From NCBI RefSeq assembly GCF_024701975.1, contig NZ_JANLNM010000015.1, positions 48,572 through 112,571 on the forward strand: DNA of 64,000 bases. The letters are read 5' to 3'. This document shows positions 43,647-51,075 of the stretch, in pieces (position 1 is the stretch's first letter; each line of letters opens with the position of its first letter). Origin of the DNA: Variovorax sp. ZS18.2.2. GTDB lineage: Bacteria; Pseudomonadota; Gammaproteobacteria; Burkholderiales; Burkholderiaceae_C. The position numbers and the translations under genes are program-made. The notes under the pieces are model-generated. The model worked only from the letters and a program-made list of their open reading frames with translations, had not been told where the DNA came from and did no database searches.

Positions 43647-43805
43647 AATGCTTCAACAGCTTTCGCTGCCGGGCTCGTTTGCAAAGCTGAACGAGCCTGG
43701 AAACCATCGTCTGATGGCGGAATGGTTTCCCTCAGGGTCCGGGAGCGGGGTCGGTGCGAAGCCGACGTACTACCAGGCACTGGGGGAACCCATCGGGTTC
43801 CGGGT
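43647..43805 (-). repeat. Intergenic repeat R3, copy b
   Basis: Partner of 43136-43282 with the same order of hairpins plus one extra GTCGG hairpin. Stem-loop A is at 43672-43697. The tetraloop hairpin is CAGC-GAAA-GCTG. Confidence 0.7.
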
Positions 43806-43870
43806 GGAGACGGAAAAGTTTGAGCACTACCCCTGGTCGCGGTCCTCGAAAGCAAGCTTTCATCAAGAGG

Positions 43871-44077
43871 TCAGCGGCCGGCCGCCGGCATGGGGTCTGG
43901 GCGACCAATGAAAGGCGCGGTGGTCGACACCGCAACGACGAATCGCTGCCGTGCAGCCGGAGCCGCAAAGCCGCGGCACATGAGGTTGCCGCCACCCAGG
44001 TTGGAGAAGAACACGCTGGTGAGAGCGGGCTGACCGATGGCCACGAGACACGCAACATTTGATGTGCATGTGGGCAT
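43871..44077 (-). CDS. Doubtful small ORF upstream of leader 12
   Basis: A 68-residue ORF (MPTCTSNVACLVAIGQPAL onward), without a clear ribosome-binding site. It may be part of the transcribed leader region rather than a protein. The rest of 43806-44138 holds only an 8-bp CAACCCGC/GCGGGTTG hairpin near 44090. Confidence 0.3.
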   Translation of the reverse strand: MPTCTSNVACLVAIGQPALTSVFFSNLGGGNLMCRGFAAPAARQRFVVAVSTTAPFIGRPDPMPAAGR

Positions 44078-44138
44078 CGGGCAACCCGCTATGCGGGTTG
44101 TGGTTCATCGAAGCCGACGAAGCTCGTAGAGGGATGGC

Positions 44139-44879
44139 TCAGGCCGTGAGCGCCTCTTCCTTGGCATTCCAGGTCTGTGCCTTCGGATCGAACACATAGC
44201 CCAGGTTGTGCATTTCGGCCGCCTGCATGCGCAGCTTGCTGCGTTCTACCGTCGGATCGAGCTTGAGGCTCTCGCGCGCCTCGATAGCGCGCCAGATCTC
44301 TGCGTTGAATAAGGTCTGCTGCGTGGAGGTCTCCTTCGTCGAGCTCTGAGCCTCCCTCGCTGTCGATGGTGAATCCTGTGTCGCTTTGGACACATCGTTC
44401 AAGCCGCCAGCCATCCCCGGCGAAATTGCCTTGGAGGCCTTTCCGATGCCCGTGAGCTTGCGCTTGAAAAGCTCAAGCGCCGAGCGTGGCGCAGGTGACG
44501 ATGCCGGCGAGGGCTTTTCCTCGGTGGGCAATGGAAGAACACGCGGTACGTCGATGCGCGTCGTTGGAAGCTCATCCAACGGATCGGGCTCGGCTTGTTC
44601 CTGGTGCGTTGGCTCGAGCTGTGCCGAAGCGTTGACCTGCAGGTCATGCAGCCGAGCGCGGATCTCGGTCACGGCTTTTCCGTAAGCGATGTACTGGGCA
44701 AGGAAAACTTCGCTGATCCAGACTGTTGCCTGGTACTCGCCCTCATCGAACTGGTCCAGGATGGTGTCCTTGACCTTGAATTCACCGATGCCGGTACTCA
44801 GGTCCGCAACGCAGAATGCGCCGTTGCGGCTTTGGCGGATCTTCTTCACGCGAAGGGTTGCGTTGTCGATACGGATCAT
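44139..44879 (-). CDS. DUF3275-like ICE protein
   Basis: A 246-residue protein, start ATG 44879. The first 105 residues have the DUF3275 pattern (RIDNATLRVKKI, RNGAFCVADLSTGIGEFKVKD, then a helical stretch). The second half is low-complexity, then a short end FDPKAQTWNAKEEAL. DUF3275 occurs in ICEs of the PFGI-1 type; function unknown. Confidence 0.7.
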   Translation of the reverse strand: MIRIDNATLRVKKIRQSRNGAFCVADLSTGIGEFKVKDTILDQFDEGEYQATVWISEVFLAQYIAYGKAVTEIRARLHDLQVNASAQLEPTHQEQAEPDPLDELPTTRIDVPRVLPLPTEEKPSPASSPAPRSALELFKRKLTGIGKASKAISPGMAGGLNDVSKATQDSPSTAREAQSSTKETSTQQTLFNAEIWRAIEARESLKLDPTVERSKLRMQAAEMHNLGYVFDPKAQTWNAKEEALTA

Positions 44880-44960
44880 GGGTTCGCTCCTGGAAAAAAA
44901 CCGGGAGCACAAGCCGTACGTCATCACGACCTCGGGAGCTTGGTCCCGACGGGTTGATGA
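44880..44960 (-). promoter_or_regulatory. Leader RNA copy 13
   Basis: Minus strand: CATCAACCCG, stem TCGGGA/TCCCGA, a second stem, then a run of seven T and CCAGGAG. Typical of the family. Confidence 0.75.
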
Positions 44961-45384
44961 AAAGGAAACCCGGCTTGCTACCTGGCTGCTTGCGCAGTGG
45001 TGAAGCCGTAGGCTGGAAATGAATTGCACCCGCCTGGCGAAACCAGAACGAGTGCAAGGGAGGTCAACAGACTGCTGGGCTTTCCGTGCCTGGCAGTGGG
45101 CGCGCTCGGAACGAAGTGTGCATCAACGGGGGAGCGCGTGTTCAGATGAACCCCAGCCCGAAGGCGTGCATGCTTCAGGGGTTGACATGCCTCAGCCAGC
45201 GAACTGGCACACCGGTTTGTGTGATTCCGGCAAACACGTGGAGAGTTTTAAGCATAGCGGATTTCAACGGTTCTCGCGAGCCCTTGTTGTCGTGGCCTCG
45301 CTGCTTCTTTCGAGCATCAATGCTGCAACAAAATTGCGCCTGCAGAAACAGGCTCGCCGAGAGGCTTGAGCCCAGCCGGCATAT
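44961..45384. other. Intergenic stretch without a supported gene
   Basis: It holds the upstream part of the leader-13 transcript and a plus-strand ORF (about 45187-45369) that I do not trust. No repeat, tRNA or hairpin stands out. Confidence 0.3.
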
Positions 45385-45612
45385 TCAAGATGTCAAGCAC
45401 GCCTGGGTCTTGAGCCAGAACAGCTCCCAAAAAGCTGGATGCATGCCGCGCGCGCCAGTCTCCCATTGCTGCCAGGGCCTGCGCTTCGTGTGCACAGCGC
45501 GGGCGCACCAGTCTTGCGCTGCCGTAATGCCCAGGCCCAACTTGGCCTGGACGGCCTCACGCGCCGCCAGAATGTCGGCAGGCGTCGGGGTTAGAGGTTG
45601 TGCTGGTGCCAT
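45385..45612 (-). CDS. XRE-type helix-turn-helix small protein
   Basis: A 75-residue protein. LTPTPADILAAREAV and WQQWETGARGMHPAFWELF match the single-domain helix-turn-helix proteins of plasmids and ICEs. It is overlapped by the 45591 gene. It may be a regulator of the small operon 46080-45385. Confidence 0.6.
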   Translation of the reverse strand: MAPAQPLTPTPADILAAREAVQAKLGLGITAAQDWCARAVHTKRRPWQQWETGARGMHPAFWELFWLKTQACLTS

Positions 45613-45839
45613 GTTTCGGCCTCCTTCATCAGTCGCTTCACGCGCTCAACAAGCTGATGCACGGGCACCCCGCGTGAGGTCTCCCTAGCCTGGAAGATGG
45701 CCATGCTGGCGTCATCGGTCTCCAGATCGGTGAAGCCCTCACTGCGCACCACCAGGACGCGCAGGCCGCTGGTGTGCACAAGGTGGCCGTCCTGGCCTCT
45801 CGACCAGGACTTGTGCCAATTGAAGTGTTTACTCGTCAT
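45591..45839 (-). CDS. Small hypothetical protein
   Basis: An 82-residue protein, start ATG 45839 within the last bases of the 45829 gene. It has a beta-rich first half and a helical end. No family recognised. Confidence 0.5.
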   Translation of the reverse strand: MTSKHFNWHKSWSRGQDGHLVHTSGLRVLVVRSEGFTDLETDDASMAIFQARETSRGVPVHQLVERVKRLMKEAETWHQHNL

Positions 45840-46080
45840 TCACCGTTTCGACGTCGAAACCGTCCGTGGTGACGGTCACCACTTCGGGGCGACCAGTGAC
45901 GCTGTCCCAGCTCTTGATCTCAAAGCACATGCCGTTGCCATTGGCGAAGGATTCTTCGGCTTCTGCAGCCCAGGCGCCCAGCATGGCGGCTGTGAAGTGG
46001 TCGTGACCCAGCTTATGGAAGAGGCCCAGGGCGGCCGCAATTTGGTTCAGGCCGTTGGTGTTGATGTGTGCTGCTTGCAT
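45829..46080 (-). CDS. Small hypothetical protein
   Basis: An 83-residue protein, start ATG 46080 with AAGGAGA. It has a helical core and an acidic end. First gene of a three-gene operon driven by the promoter at 46152. Confidence 0.55.
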   Translation of the reverse strand: MQAAHINTNGLNQIAAALGLFHKLGHDHFTAAMLGAWAAEAEESFANGNGMCFEIKSWDSVTGRPEVVTVTTDGFDVETVNDE

Positions 46081-46151
46081 TTGAAATCTCCTTGGAGAAC
46101 CACCTGCCGGGTGGCGTCGGATGAACTGCTTTGTTGCTGTCCATGTATTGA

Positions 46152-46179
46152 ATAATACGCGCAATGCGCGTAGCGTCAA
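46152..46179 (-). promoter_or_regulatory. Promoter containing a 17-bp palindrome
   Basis: Minus strand: TTGACG (46179-46174), 16-base spacer, TATTAT (46157-46152). The spacer carries the palindrome TACGCGCA-A-TGCGCGTA (46156-46172), a strong operator candidate for the XRE-type protein in the same operon (inference). Confidence 0.65.
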
Positions 46180-46265
46180 GCGTGAACCCCTGCCGCTCGC
46201 GCGAGAGGGGTTCATGAATTTTCATGAAATTTCTCCTGAGTAAGGGAGGATGAGTTCAAAGTAAA

Positions 46266-46299
46266 GAAACCCCCTGCCGCTTGCGCGAGAGGGGGTTTC
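46266..46299 (-). terminator. Rho-independent terminator of the SSB-like gene
   Basis: Stem GAAACCCCC/GGGGGTTTC is followed on the minus strand by TTTCTTTAC. A second hairpin of the same sequence type (46184-46213) follows without a T run. Confidence 0.75.
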
Positions 46300-46316
46300 C
46301 TGAGGTGAAGTCCGAT

Positions 46317-46943
46317 TTAGAACGGAATGCTGTCGTCAAAGTCATCGAAGCCCGACGATGACATGGCCAGCTCTTTGCGCGGCGCGGCCGAAGGCGCGCT
46401 GGGTACCGCGCTGCTGCCGGTGCCTGCAGGTTGTTGCTTCAGCGAGTTGTCCTCGCCAACGCCGTCCCCTGGCAGGTCATCGTTGCCGGGCTGCTCTTGC
46501 TCTGCCTCTCGGGTGTAGACCCGATCGCCATCAATAGTGACACTATTGATGACGAGCAGGCGGCCCTTGATCAGAACAGCCATTTCCTTCCGGCCAGTCG
46601 GTTTACCTTCGCTGTCACGCACGTCGCGCTCGTAGAGATGCGGGTAGAGATCGCCGGCACGGAAGGTCACGAAGACCTTGCGACGCTCGGTAACCGCCTT
46701 TTCCAGATCGCCCACGATCGCGATTGCCTCTTCACCACTGACCCGGAAGTCGAAGTAGGTATAGGCAGGGTCGTCCGAATTTCCACGCAAGGCAGCAACG
46801 CTGCATGCAAGGAACGGCTCGGAGCGACGACCACCCCGAGAGTTCGGCGTGACCCAGCGAACGCGGTTGAGATAACCAACGCCGCTGACGTGCAGGTTGA
46901 AGAACTTCGTTTCGGAAGCTTGCTGATTTTGCGTGGATGCCAT
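46317..46943 (-). CDS. DUF3577/STY4534-family ICE single-strand DNA-binding-like protein
   Basis: A 208-residue protein. The N-terminal ~140 residues match the DUF3577 pattern (FFNLHVSGVGYLNRVRW, ACSVAALRG, YFDFRVSG, a KVFVTFRAGDLYPH stretch and GRLLVINSVTIDG), an OB-fold-like domain. A disordered proline/serine/glutamate linker leads to the acidic end DDFDDSIPF, like the partner-binding tail of SSB. It likely protects single-stranded DNA during ICE transfer/replication. Leader 14 and a strong promoter precede it. Confidence 0.8.
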   Translation of the reverse strand: MASTQNQQASETKFFNLHVSGVGYLNRVRWVTPNSRGGRRSEPFLACSVAALRGNSDDPAYTYFDFRVSGEEAIAIVGDLEKAVTERRKVFVTFRAGDLYPHLYERDVRDSEGKPTGRKEMAVLIKGRLLVINSVTIDGDRVYTREAEQEQPGNDDLPGDGVGEDNSLKQQPAGTGSSAVPSAPSAAPRKELAMSSSGFDDFDDSIPF

Positions 46944-47045
46944 GATTCGTTACTCCAATAAAAAAGATTGAAGAACGAGAAACGCACATACCCACGCCGG
47001 GCCGTAAGGCCTGAACAGGGAATGCGTATTCCCCGTCCGGGTTGC
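46944..47045 (-). promoter_or_regulatory. Leader RNA copy 14
   Basis: Minus strand: GCAACCCGGA then the stem GGGGAAT/ATTCCC (about 47010-47035), a GGCC hairpin, a T run and TTGGAG. This gene family (DUF3577) has a leader-type RNA motif of its own in Rfam, which should be compared. Confidence 0.7.
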
Positions 47046-47086
47046 TTACAAAGATACTCTGAACCTTGCCTTGGGAGCTTGGTCGT

Positions 47087-47169
47087 TCGCCTTTCAAGAG
47101 CTGAGGCGATGCGTGTTGCCTTTCGGCTGATCACGCAGAAAGAGTAAGACCTATTGTTTTCGGTGTCAA
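47087..47169 (-). promoter_or_regulatory. Promoter and stem-loop A of the SSB-like gene
   Basis: Minus strand: TTGACA (47169-47164), 17-base spacer, TACTCT (47146-47141). The transcript would start near 47134 and soon meets the stem-loop TCGCC/GGCGA with loop TCAGCTCTTGAAA (47109-47087). This fixes the order promoter, stem-loop A, leader hairpin, gene. The rest of 47170-47292 shows nothing else. Confidence 0.75.
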
Positions 47170-47292
47170 CAAGAATTTGCCCCGCTTATGAAGCCATTCG
47201 GCCTTTGTAATGCCCAATTCAAATCCATCGATGCGATGGCACTTTTGGGTACTGAAATATCTCAAGACTTCTGGGAACGCGACGAGGGGTCG

Positions 47293-48252
47293 CTAAGCAG
47301 CGAGCCGGTGCTCGTAGTACGGCCGCTCCCGTTCATCCAGGATCGCTTCCTGCTCCTCGAGGTGCCGCGGATCTGGATTGACCCAGGCATCGACGTTCGC
47401 CGGATCGATGGGGATGATGCAGCGATCATGGCCCGCGGCAGCGACTTCGGCCGGCGGTTCGTCGGTGATCGCCGCGAAGGAAAGCAGATCCGGCTCGCCT
47501 GGTGCAGTCCACCGGGACCACAGGCAAGCCACGAACATTTCCTGTTCGGGCTGCGGCCGGAATTCGAGCACCATGTCGACTTCCTTTTCGCCGGCCTCGA
47601 GTTCGCGCCCCTCTTTGCGGTGCTGCTTGACATGCTCGAAGAACGCGGTCGAAAGAATCAGGCCATGGGACTGACCCCAGAGGCCCTTCCAGTAGCCATT
47701 GAGGCTGTTGCGCCGCGCGTTGTACGTGCCGGGGTATCTCTCGTCGTAGGAGGCCGGCTTCCCGGCCGGCCGGCACAGGTAGCGCATCGGCATGATCTTT
47801 CTCTCGCCCTCTTCCACCACCATGACCATTGCGTACGAGCTCGGGTAGATGCGCGAATCCCGCAACTTCGGCTCGCGCCGGCGCAGATCCGCGAGCTTGA
47901 TCTTCGCGTCCTCGATCTTGTCGCCGGCGATGCGCTTGCTCTCGGTCGCGCCCTTCGTGAACTTGACCTCGAGCTTGCGCTCCGCGTCGACCAGGCGCGT
48001 GCGCTGCGCGAAGAGCAGCTCTTCGAGCCGAGTCGACTCGCTGGCCAGGTGCTCGCGAATCAAATCGCGAATCTCCCCCAGCGAGGGGTCTGACGAGGCC
48101 AGGAAGGCCTCGTCCATACCTTTTGGGACCAGGACCCGCTCACCGCGTTGCCGGCGCTGATACAGCGCCAGGAACTCCTTGGTACTGAGCTTCGCCCCGA
48201 AGGTCCGCATGAGACGGTTGAAGTCCTGGCTGACTTGTTGGCTGTAGCACAT
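47293..48252 (-). CDS. SRAP/YedK-like SOS-associated protein
   Basis: A 319-residue protein beginning MCYSQQ: residue 2 cysteine is the catalytic cysteine of SRAP (YedK/HMCES) proteins, which crosslink to abasic sites in single-stranded DNA. The middle carries the family's arginine-rich NARRNS stretch and the histidine motif GHDRCIIPI. The start is fixed by the Cys2 rule. It is divergent from umuDC over a shared LexA box. Confidence 0.85.
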   Translation of the reverse strand: MCYSQQVSQDFNRLMRTFGAKLSTKEFLALYQRRQRGERVLVPKGMDEAFLASSDPSLGEIRDLIREHLASESTRLEELLFAQRTRLVDAERKLEVKFTKGATESKRIAGDKIEDAKIKLADLRRREPKLRDSRIYPSSYAMVMVVEEGERKIMPMRYLCRPAGKPASYDERYPGTYNARRNSLNGYWKGLWGQSHGLILSTAFFEHVKQHRKEGRELEAGEKEVDMVLEFRPQPEQEMFVACLWSRWTAPGEPDLLSFAAITDEPPAEVAAAGHDRCIIPIDPANVDAWVNPDPRHLEEQEAILDERERPYYEHRLAA

Positions 48253-48298
48253 GGGCCGATGGTAGGGCCGCCCGGCCATTTTTTGGCAGCTCGGCATA

Positions 48299-48318
48299 TA
48301 CTGGATGCATGTACAGTA
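48299..48318 (+). promoter_or_regulatory. LexA (SOS) box
   Basis: CTG-N10-CAG with the outer TA/TA (TACTGGATGC then ATGTACAGTA) is a near-perfect LexA site. It sits 46 bases from the SRAP start and 32 bases from umuD, so both directions are likely SOS-controlled. Confidence 0.85.
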
Positions 48319-48350
48319 TCGCCGACTCGTTTCCCAGCGAGGCGGATCTC

Positions 48351-48767
48351 ATGGACCCGCCTCTGTTGCCGCTGATCCCTCTCCCAATGGTCGAGGGAAA
48401 AATCGCCGCGGGCTTCCCCAGCCCAGCAGAGGACTTCGCGGTCAAGCGCCATGATCTGAACGAGTTGCTGATCACCCATCCGGCCGCCACGTTCTTCTGG
48501 ACCGTGAGCGGCGATTCGATGCTGCAGGCCGGCATCGAATCGGGCTGCATCCTGGTCGTGAACCGCGCGCTGCGCCCCGAGCATCGAAGCATCGTGGTCG
48601 CCCAGATCGACGGCGGCGAGTTCACCGTGAAGTACCTGCACAAGCGGGCCGACCGCATCAAGCTGGTGCCGGCGAACCCGACCTATCCCGAGCTCGTCTT
48701 TCGTGACGGACAGCAACTGGTGATTTGTGGCGTGGTCACCGCCGCGATCAAGCGCTTCACTCGCTGA
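48351..48767 (+). CDS. umuD: UmuD-like SOS mutagenesis protein
   Basis: A 138-residue protein. The start ATG 48351 with GAGGCGG upstream is chosen because the first ATG at 48309 lies in the LexA box. It has the cleavage site A20-G21 (AAGFPSP), catalytic serine S56 in SGDSM and lysine K94 in FTVK. RecA-dependent self-cleavage gives UmuD'. The umuC gene follows after 11 bases. Confidence 0.9.
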   Translation: MDPPLLPLIPLPMVEGKIAAGFPSPAEDFAVKRHDLNELLITHPAATFFWTVSGDSMLQAGIESGCILVVNRALRPEHRSIVVAQIDGGEFTVKYLHKRADRIKLVPANPTYPELVFRDGQQLVICGVVTAAIKRFTR

Positions 48768-48778
48768 CGGAGATCGCC

Positions 48779-50077
48779 GTGTACGCCCTGGCGGACATGA
48801 ACAACGCATACGTCTCGATCGAGCGCGTCTTCCGGCCGAGCCTCGAGGGGCATCCCGTCGTGGTTCTTTCGAACAACGATGGGTGCTGCGTGGCGCGCAG
48901 CAACGAAGCCAAGGACCTCGGCATCGCCATGGGCGAGCCGATCTTCCAGGTGCGCCGTCGCCTTCCCAACGCCGGCGTCATCGCGCTCAGCGCGAACTTC
49001 ACGTTGTACGGCGACATGAGCAACCGGTTCATGTCGATCGTCAGCGGCCTGGGCCCGGACGCCGAGCCTTACAGCATCGATGAAATCTTCGTCGGCATGG
49101 CCGGCGTGCGCGGCGACCTGGTCCAGCGCGGCCACCTGGTGCGCGATCGCGTGCAGCAGTGGCTTGGCATCCCCTGCTGCATCGGCCTGGCGCCGACGAA
49201 GACGTTGGCCAAGCTGGCCAACCACATCGCCAAGACGGCCGAGCGCAAGCCCGGCAGCTATCCAGCAGATCTCGCGCGCGTTTGCAACCTCGCCGCGCTG
49301 CCGGCGTCGGACCTCGATGCACTGCTGGCGACCACCGGCCTGCAGGAGGTCTGGGGCATCGGGCCGCGCATTGGCAAGCAGCTGCAGGAGGCTGGGCTGC
49401 ACAGCGTGCTCGACGTGATGCAGCTGGACCCGGCGACGGTGCGCCGGCGCTGGTCTGTCGTGCTCGAGCGCACGGTTCGCGAGCTGCAGGGGCAGCCCTG
49501 CATCGCGCTCGAGGACTCGCCCTCCCCGAAAAAAGAAATCGCCTGTACGCGCAGCTTCGGCCAGGTCGTCACCGAGCTGAAGGATCTGGAGGAAGCGGTC
49601 AGCGAATTCGTCGGCCGCGCGGCCGAGAAATTGCGCAAGCAGGACGGACAGGCTGGCCAGGTCCTGGTCTTCATCCACACCTCACCTTTTCGCAAGGACG
49701 ACAAGCAGTATTCCCGCTCGGTGACCGTGCCGCTGCGCCGGCCGACGGCCGACACGTCGGTGATCGCGACGATGGCGCTGCACGGCCTGCGCGCCATCTA
49801 CCGGGAAGGCTTTCGCTACGCCAAGGCGGGCGTGCTGTTGCTGGACCTGCAGGACTCGTCTGTGCAACAGGGAGAGCTCGACCTGGACGACCCCGGCGCC
49901 GATCGCGGCAAGCTGATGCGTGCCGTCGACGTGCTCAACGGTCGCTTCGGCCGCGGCGCCGTGCAGCTGGCCAGCGCAGGCCTGGCCGGCGATGCGCGGC
50001 TATGGTCGATGCGCCAGGAACACAAGACGCCGAACTACACCACCAGCTGGGCGGATCTGCCGATCGCGCGGGCTTGA
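48779..50077 (+). CDS. umuC: UmuC-like Y-family DNA polymerase V subunit
   Basis: A 432-residue protein, start GTG 48779 with GGAG upstream. Y-family motifs: ADMNNAYVSIERVF (D6), the catalytic D101-E102 in YSIDEIF, and the HhH-type stretch WGIGPRIG. It forms the error-prone polymerase V with UmuD', making replication past damage possible. Confidence 0.9.
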   Translation: MYALADMNNAYVSIERVFRPSLEGHPVVVLSNNDGCCVARSNEAKDLGIAMGEPIFQVRRRLPNAGVIALSANFTLYGDMSNRFMSIVSGLGPDAEPYSIDEIFVGMAGVRGDLVQRGHLVRDRVQQWLGIPCCIGLAPTKTLAKLANHIAKTAERKPGSYPADLARVCNLAALPASDLDALLATTGLQEVWGIGPRIGKQLQEAGLHSVLDVMQLDPATVRRRWSVVLERTVRELQGQPCIALEDSPSPKKEIACTRSFGQVVTELKDLEEAVSEFVGRAAEKLRKQDGQAGQVLVFIHTSPFRKDDKQYSRSVTVPLRRPTADTSVIATMALHGLRAIYREGFRYAKAGVLLLDLQDSSVQQGELDLDDPGADRGKLMRAVDVLNGRFGRGAVQLASAGLAGDARLWSMRQEHKTPNYTTSWADLPIARA

Positions 50078-50148
50078 TCGCTGGAGAAATTCAAATCTAG
50101 CTCGCCTCAGTCGCGCCGTGCATCTCCCCTTTCGCGGCGAGGGTCGCG

Positions 50149-50412
50149 TTAGTTCCATCCGCTCACATCGAGCCCGTTCGCTTCGACATCAGCAAGGGGG
50201 AGCGTCCGACTGACCAGTAGCTCTCCGGTCTTGATGGAACGGACAGTCTGCACCACAACGCCTTGCCCGCTATCGACAGCATTGATGCGGCTGAAGCGAA
50301 CCGCCACACCGGAGTCGGGTTTTCGATCCCGCTGCGCATGCTCACGCATCGTCGTTGCGAGTTTGCCGTTCGGGTCAATCAGATCGCCCTGTAGCTTCTC
50401 ATCCCAGCTCAT
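50149..50412 (-). CDS. Small hypothetical protein
   Basis: An 87-residue protein; ATG 50412 is chosen (ATG 50433 also possible). It is beta-rich in the second half (GVVVQTVRSIKTGELLVSRTLPL). No ribosome-binding site is clear. No family recognised. Confidence 0.45.
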   Translation of the reverse strand: MSWDEKLQGDLIDPNGKLATTMREHAQRDRKPDSGVAVRFSRINAVDSGQGVVVQTVRSIKTGELLVSRTLPLADVEANGLDVSGWN

Positions 50413-50663
50413 AGACGGCGCGATCGGATGCAATTCAGCTCAGCTGCGCTGTAAGAAAAGAACGTCGTGAGTTCGAAATCGTCCAAGCCCGGCGGGACGT
50501 TGCGCAGGCCCAGATACGGTGTTCGCCAATGATCCACAGCTTGCTCCCTGTCGCCGGTCCATCTTGTTGAACTCGATTATGCGAGCAGATTCTGTGGCCG
50601 CCAGCCCCTTCGACGCTTGAGCAGTCAACTCACGCCGAGACTAATGCAGGGGAATCAGAGAAC

Positions 50664-50721
50664 CCAGTGTTCATGCGGGTTTCCAGAGGGCATGCTCTGG
50701 AAACCCGCATGAACACTGGGG
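50664..50721. repeat. 26-bp perfect inverted repeat
   Basis: Arms 50664-50689 and 50696-50721 are exact complements (inner part GGGTTTCCAGAG to CTCTGGAAACCC) with a 6-base centre GGCATG. It lies about 125 bases before the iterons. It could be a cruciform, a resolution/transfer site or a trap for insertion. The rest of 50434-50846 shows no gene I trust. Confidence 0.8.
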
Positions 50722-50846
50722 GGCGCTAACGTCCTAAACCGCACGAAGAACAAAGGGACCCCGTTGAGGTCGGCTTTCTCGCATCGTTCGAAATCATTCG
50801 CGACCTGGTGAAGGTGCAGCGCGTGCCCGCGCTCAATAGTTCGGGC

Positions 50847-51017
50847 ACGGCATCCGATGCATAAGAAACGGCATTCGATGCACGCGATCTACGGCATTCG
50901 ATGCACGTGAGCACGGCATTCGATGCACATGGACACGGCATTCGATGCACATGAGACGGCATTCGGTGCATTTGACCCACGGCATCCGATGCACACGACC
51001 CACGGCATCCGATGCAC
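50847..51017 (+). repeat. Eight iterons of a candidate replication origin
   Basis: Eight copies of ACGGCATTCGATGCAC (some with CATCC, one ending GGTGCAT) start at 50847, 50868, 50891, 50913, 50935, 50956, 50979 and 51002, i.e. every 21-23 bases (two helix turns). This is the layout of Rep-binding iterons of plasmid origins. The spacers differ, so it is not a CRISPR array. Confidence 0.85.
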
Positions 51018-51018
51018 A

Positions 51019-51075
51019 TGTGGATAACTTTTCTAGGAGAAAAAACCTTTAAAATCAATTAGTTAGGAAGATGAG
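51019..51075. other. DnaA box and AT-rich region of the candidate origin
   Basis: TGTGGATAA (51019-51027) is a perfect DnaA box (complement of TTATCCACA). It is followed by an AT-rich stretch (about 51028-51075) suited to strand opening. Together with the iterons this makes a complete-looking oriV. Confidence 0.75.

Noticed and set aside
50847..51017. CRISPR-like array
   Set aside because: The repeats are 16 bases with 5-7 base gaps and no unique 30-base spacers, so iterons fit far better.
50726..51058. Minus-strand ORF rich in HRMP/CASNAV repeats
   Set aside because: It is the translation of the iterons and changes only with their spacing; no ribosome-binding site or protein-like composition.
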